Positions 5,330-5,868 of a stretch of DNA of 5,868 bases are shown here, in pieces. The position numbers and the translations under genes were made by a program. Each line of letters opens with the position of its first letter. The first letter of the stretch is position 1. Below the pieces are notes generated by a model, which searched no databases, was not told the origin of the DNA, and was given only the letters and a program-made list of their open reading frames with translations. The stretch lies in the NCBI GenBank assembly GCA_021800645.1, contig JAJYYT010000142.1, positions 1 through 5,868 on the forward strand, read 5' to 3'. The DNA comes from Actinomycetes bacterium (GTDB taxonomy: Bacteria; Actinomycetota; Acidimicrobiia; Acidimicrobiales; RAAP-2).

Positions 5330-5868
5330 ATGCCTGAAAGGGGGGATCCGAACATGGATCATGTCGAAGGTAATGAGATTGGCCGAGAAGCCACCGGCAC
5401 GAGCGCGGAGCAATCGAGAAAGCCGCTCTCCCGCCGACAGTTCCTCACCAGAGCCGGCGCGGTCGGCCTCGGCATCCCGCTCGTTCGGGCGAGCGGAATG
5501 TTCGACTTGGCGAGCGCTCGAACGCCAGCACGAGCCGGTCGCGTCCTTCGCGGGGAGGCGGCCTCGTCCGGCGCCGCATCCCTGAAGGGCATCGTCGTCG
5601 GGCTCGCCACAGACATCGATACCCTCGATCCGATCTCCTTCCGCTCTGACGCGGCCTACGAGGCGGTCATCCAGGCGTACCAGGAGCCCGTGGACAACAA
5701 GGTCGTCGCAGTGAAGGGCGTGCTGGAAGGGGTACCAGGGTCACTCGTCGGGATAGTGGCGTCGAAATTCTCCATCTCCCCCGATGCGACCGTTTACAAG
5801 TTCACCGTGCGCGACGGCGCAAAGTTCTCGAATGGCCAACCGGTCACGGCGAAGGCGTTGTACTACAG
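5330..5868 (+). CDS. ABC transporter substrate-binding protein, family 5 (SBP_bac_5), Tat-exported; 3' end outside window
   Basis: The first 179 residues of a family 5 solute-binding protein, the extracytoplasmic receptor of a peptide/nickel/oligosaccharide-type ABC importer. A twin-arginine signal is clear: SRRQFL (34-39) followed by a hydrophobic stretch AGAVGLGIPLV (42-52), so export should be by the Tat route in folded form. No lipobox cysteine is seen. The mature part starts with the family pattern: IVVGLATDIDTLDP near 88-101, then YKFTVRDGAKFSNGQPVTAK (156-175), equivalent to the usual Y-F-LR-G-KF-DG-P-A segment. ATG 5330 has GAGGT 5 bases upstream; in-frame ATG 5354, with AAGGGGGG 8 bases upstream, is nearly as good and would remove 8 residues. 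The reading frame stays open to the window edge, as expected for a family of 500-600 residues; permease and ATPase genes probably follow. The shared operator ties it to the kinase operon. Ligand unknown. Confidence 0.85.
   Translation, partial: MPERGDPNMDHVEGNEIGREATGTSAEQSRKPLSRRQFLTRAGAVGLGIPLVRASGMFDLASARTPARAGRVLRGEAASSGAASLKGIVVGLATDIDTLDPISFRSDAAYEAVIQAYQEPVDNKVVAVKGVLEGVPGSLVGIVASKFSISPDATVYKFTVRDGAKFSNGQPVTAKALYY

Noticed and set aside
3499..5355. A 618-codon minus-strand open frame opposite the aldolase and aminotransferase
   Set aside because: Low-complexity, Arg/Ala/Pro/Gly-rich product without recognisable domains. It mirrors two well-supported plus-strand genes and even crosses the binding-protein promoter.

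Overview
This is a G+C-rich window (roughly two thirds G+C by eye, with strong G/C preference at third codon positions). It reads as a bacterial chromosome segment, most like an actinobacterium or another high-GC soil-type lineage. The taxonomic call is an inference from base composition, GTG starts and protein style; no marker gene is present.

Layout. Positions 1-105 carry two copies of a spaced repeat at a 26-bp interval that resemble the terminal repeats of IS21-family elements. Positions 187-612 hold a stretch that looks coding but needs two frame changes, so it is probably a decayed gene. Positions 613-764 show nothing except the decarboxylase ribosome binding site. From 765 onward every gene is on the + strand: a PLP-dependent group II (aromatic-L-amino-acid type) decarboxylase (765-2141); a 2-keto-3-deoxygluconate (KDG) kinase (2214-3299); a KDPG/KHG-family aldolase (3296-4036); a class I/II PLP aminotransferase (4033-5241); and the 5' part of a Tat-exported family 5 (peptide/nickel/oligosaccharide type) ABC substrate-binding protein (5330 to the window end). 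Kinase/aldolase and aldolase/aminotransferase overlap by 4 bases (ATGA and GTGA), so the three form one operon.

How the genes may work together. The kinase and aldolase are the last two steps of a sugar-acid (Entner-Doudoroff-like) route: KDG to KDPG to pyruvate plus glyceraldehyde 3-phosphate. The linked aminotransferase and transporter suggest the imported substrate is an amino sugar acid, a sugar-amino acid conjugate or a similar compound; this is inference. The best evidence that transporter and enzymes are one system is regulatory. A near-identical module lies just upstream of both the kinase operon and the binding-protein gene: a TTGC(C/G)G -35-like box, a 16-17 bp spacer, a TA-rich -10-like box, then the inverted repeat TTGGAC-N5-GTCCA(A/T). 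One unidentified repressor probably controls both. The decarboxylase has no copy of this site upstream and may be independently controlled.

Other points of note are a 19-bp copy of a widespread REP-like sequence at the beginning of the aminotransferase frame, and an aldolase that keeps its Schiff-base lysine and catalytic glutamate but has Asp where the E. coli enzyme has a pyruvate-binding Arg.
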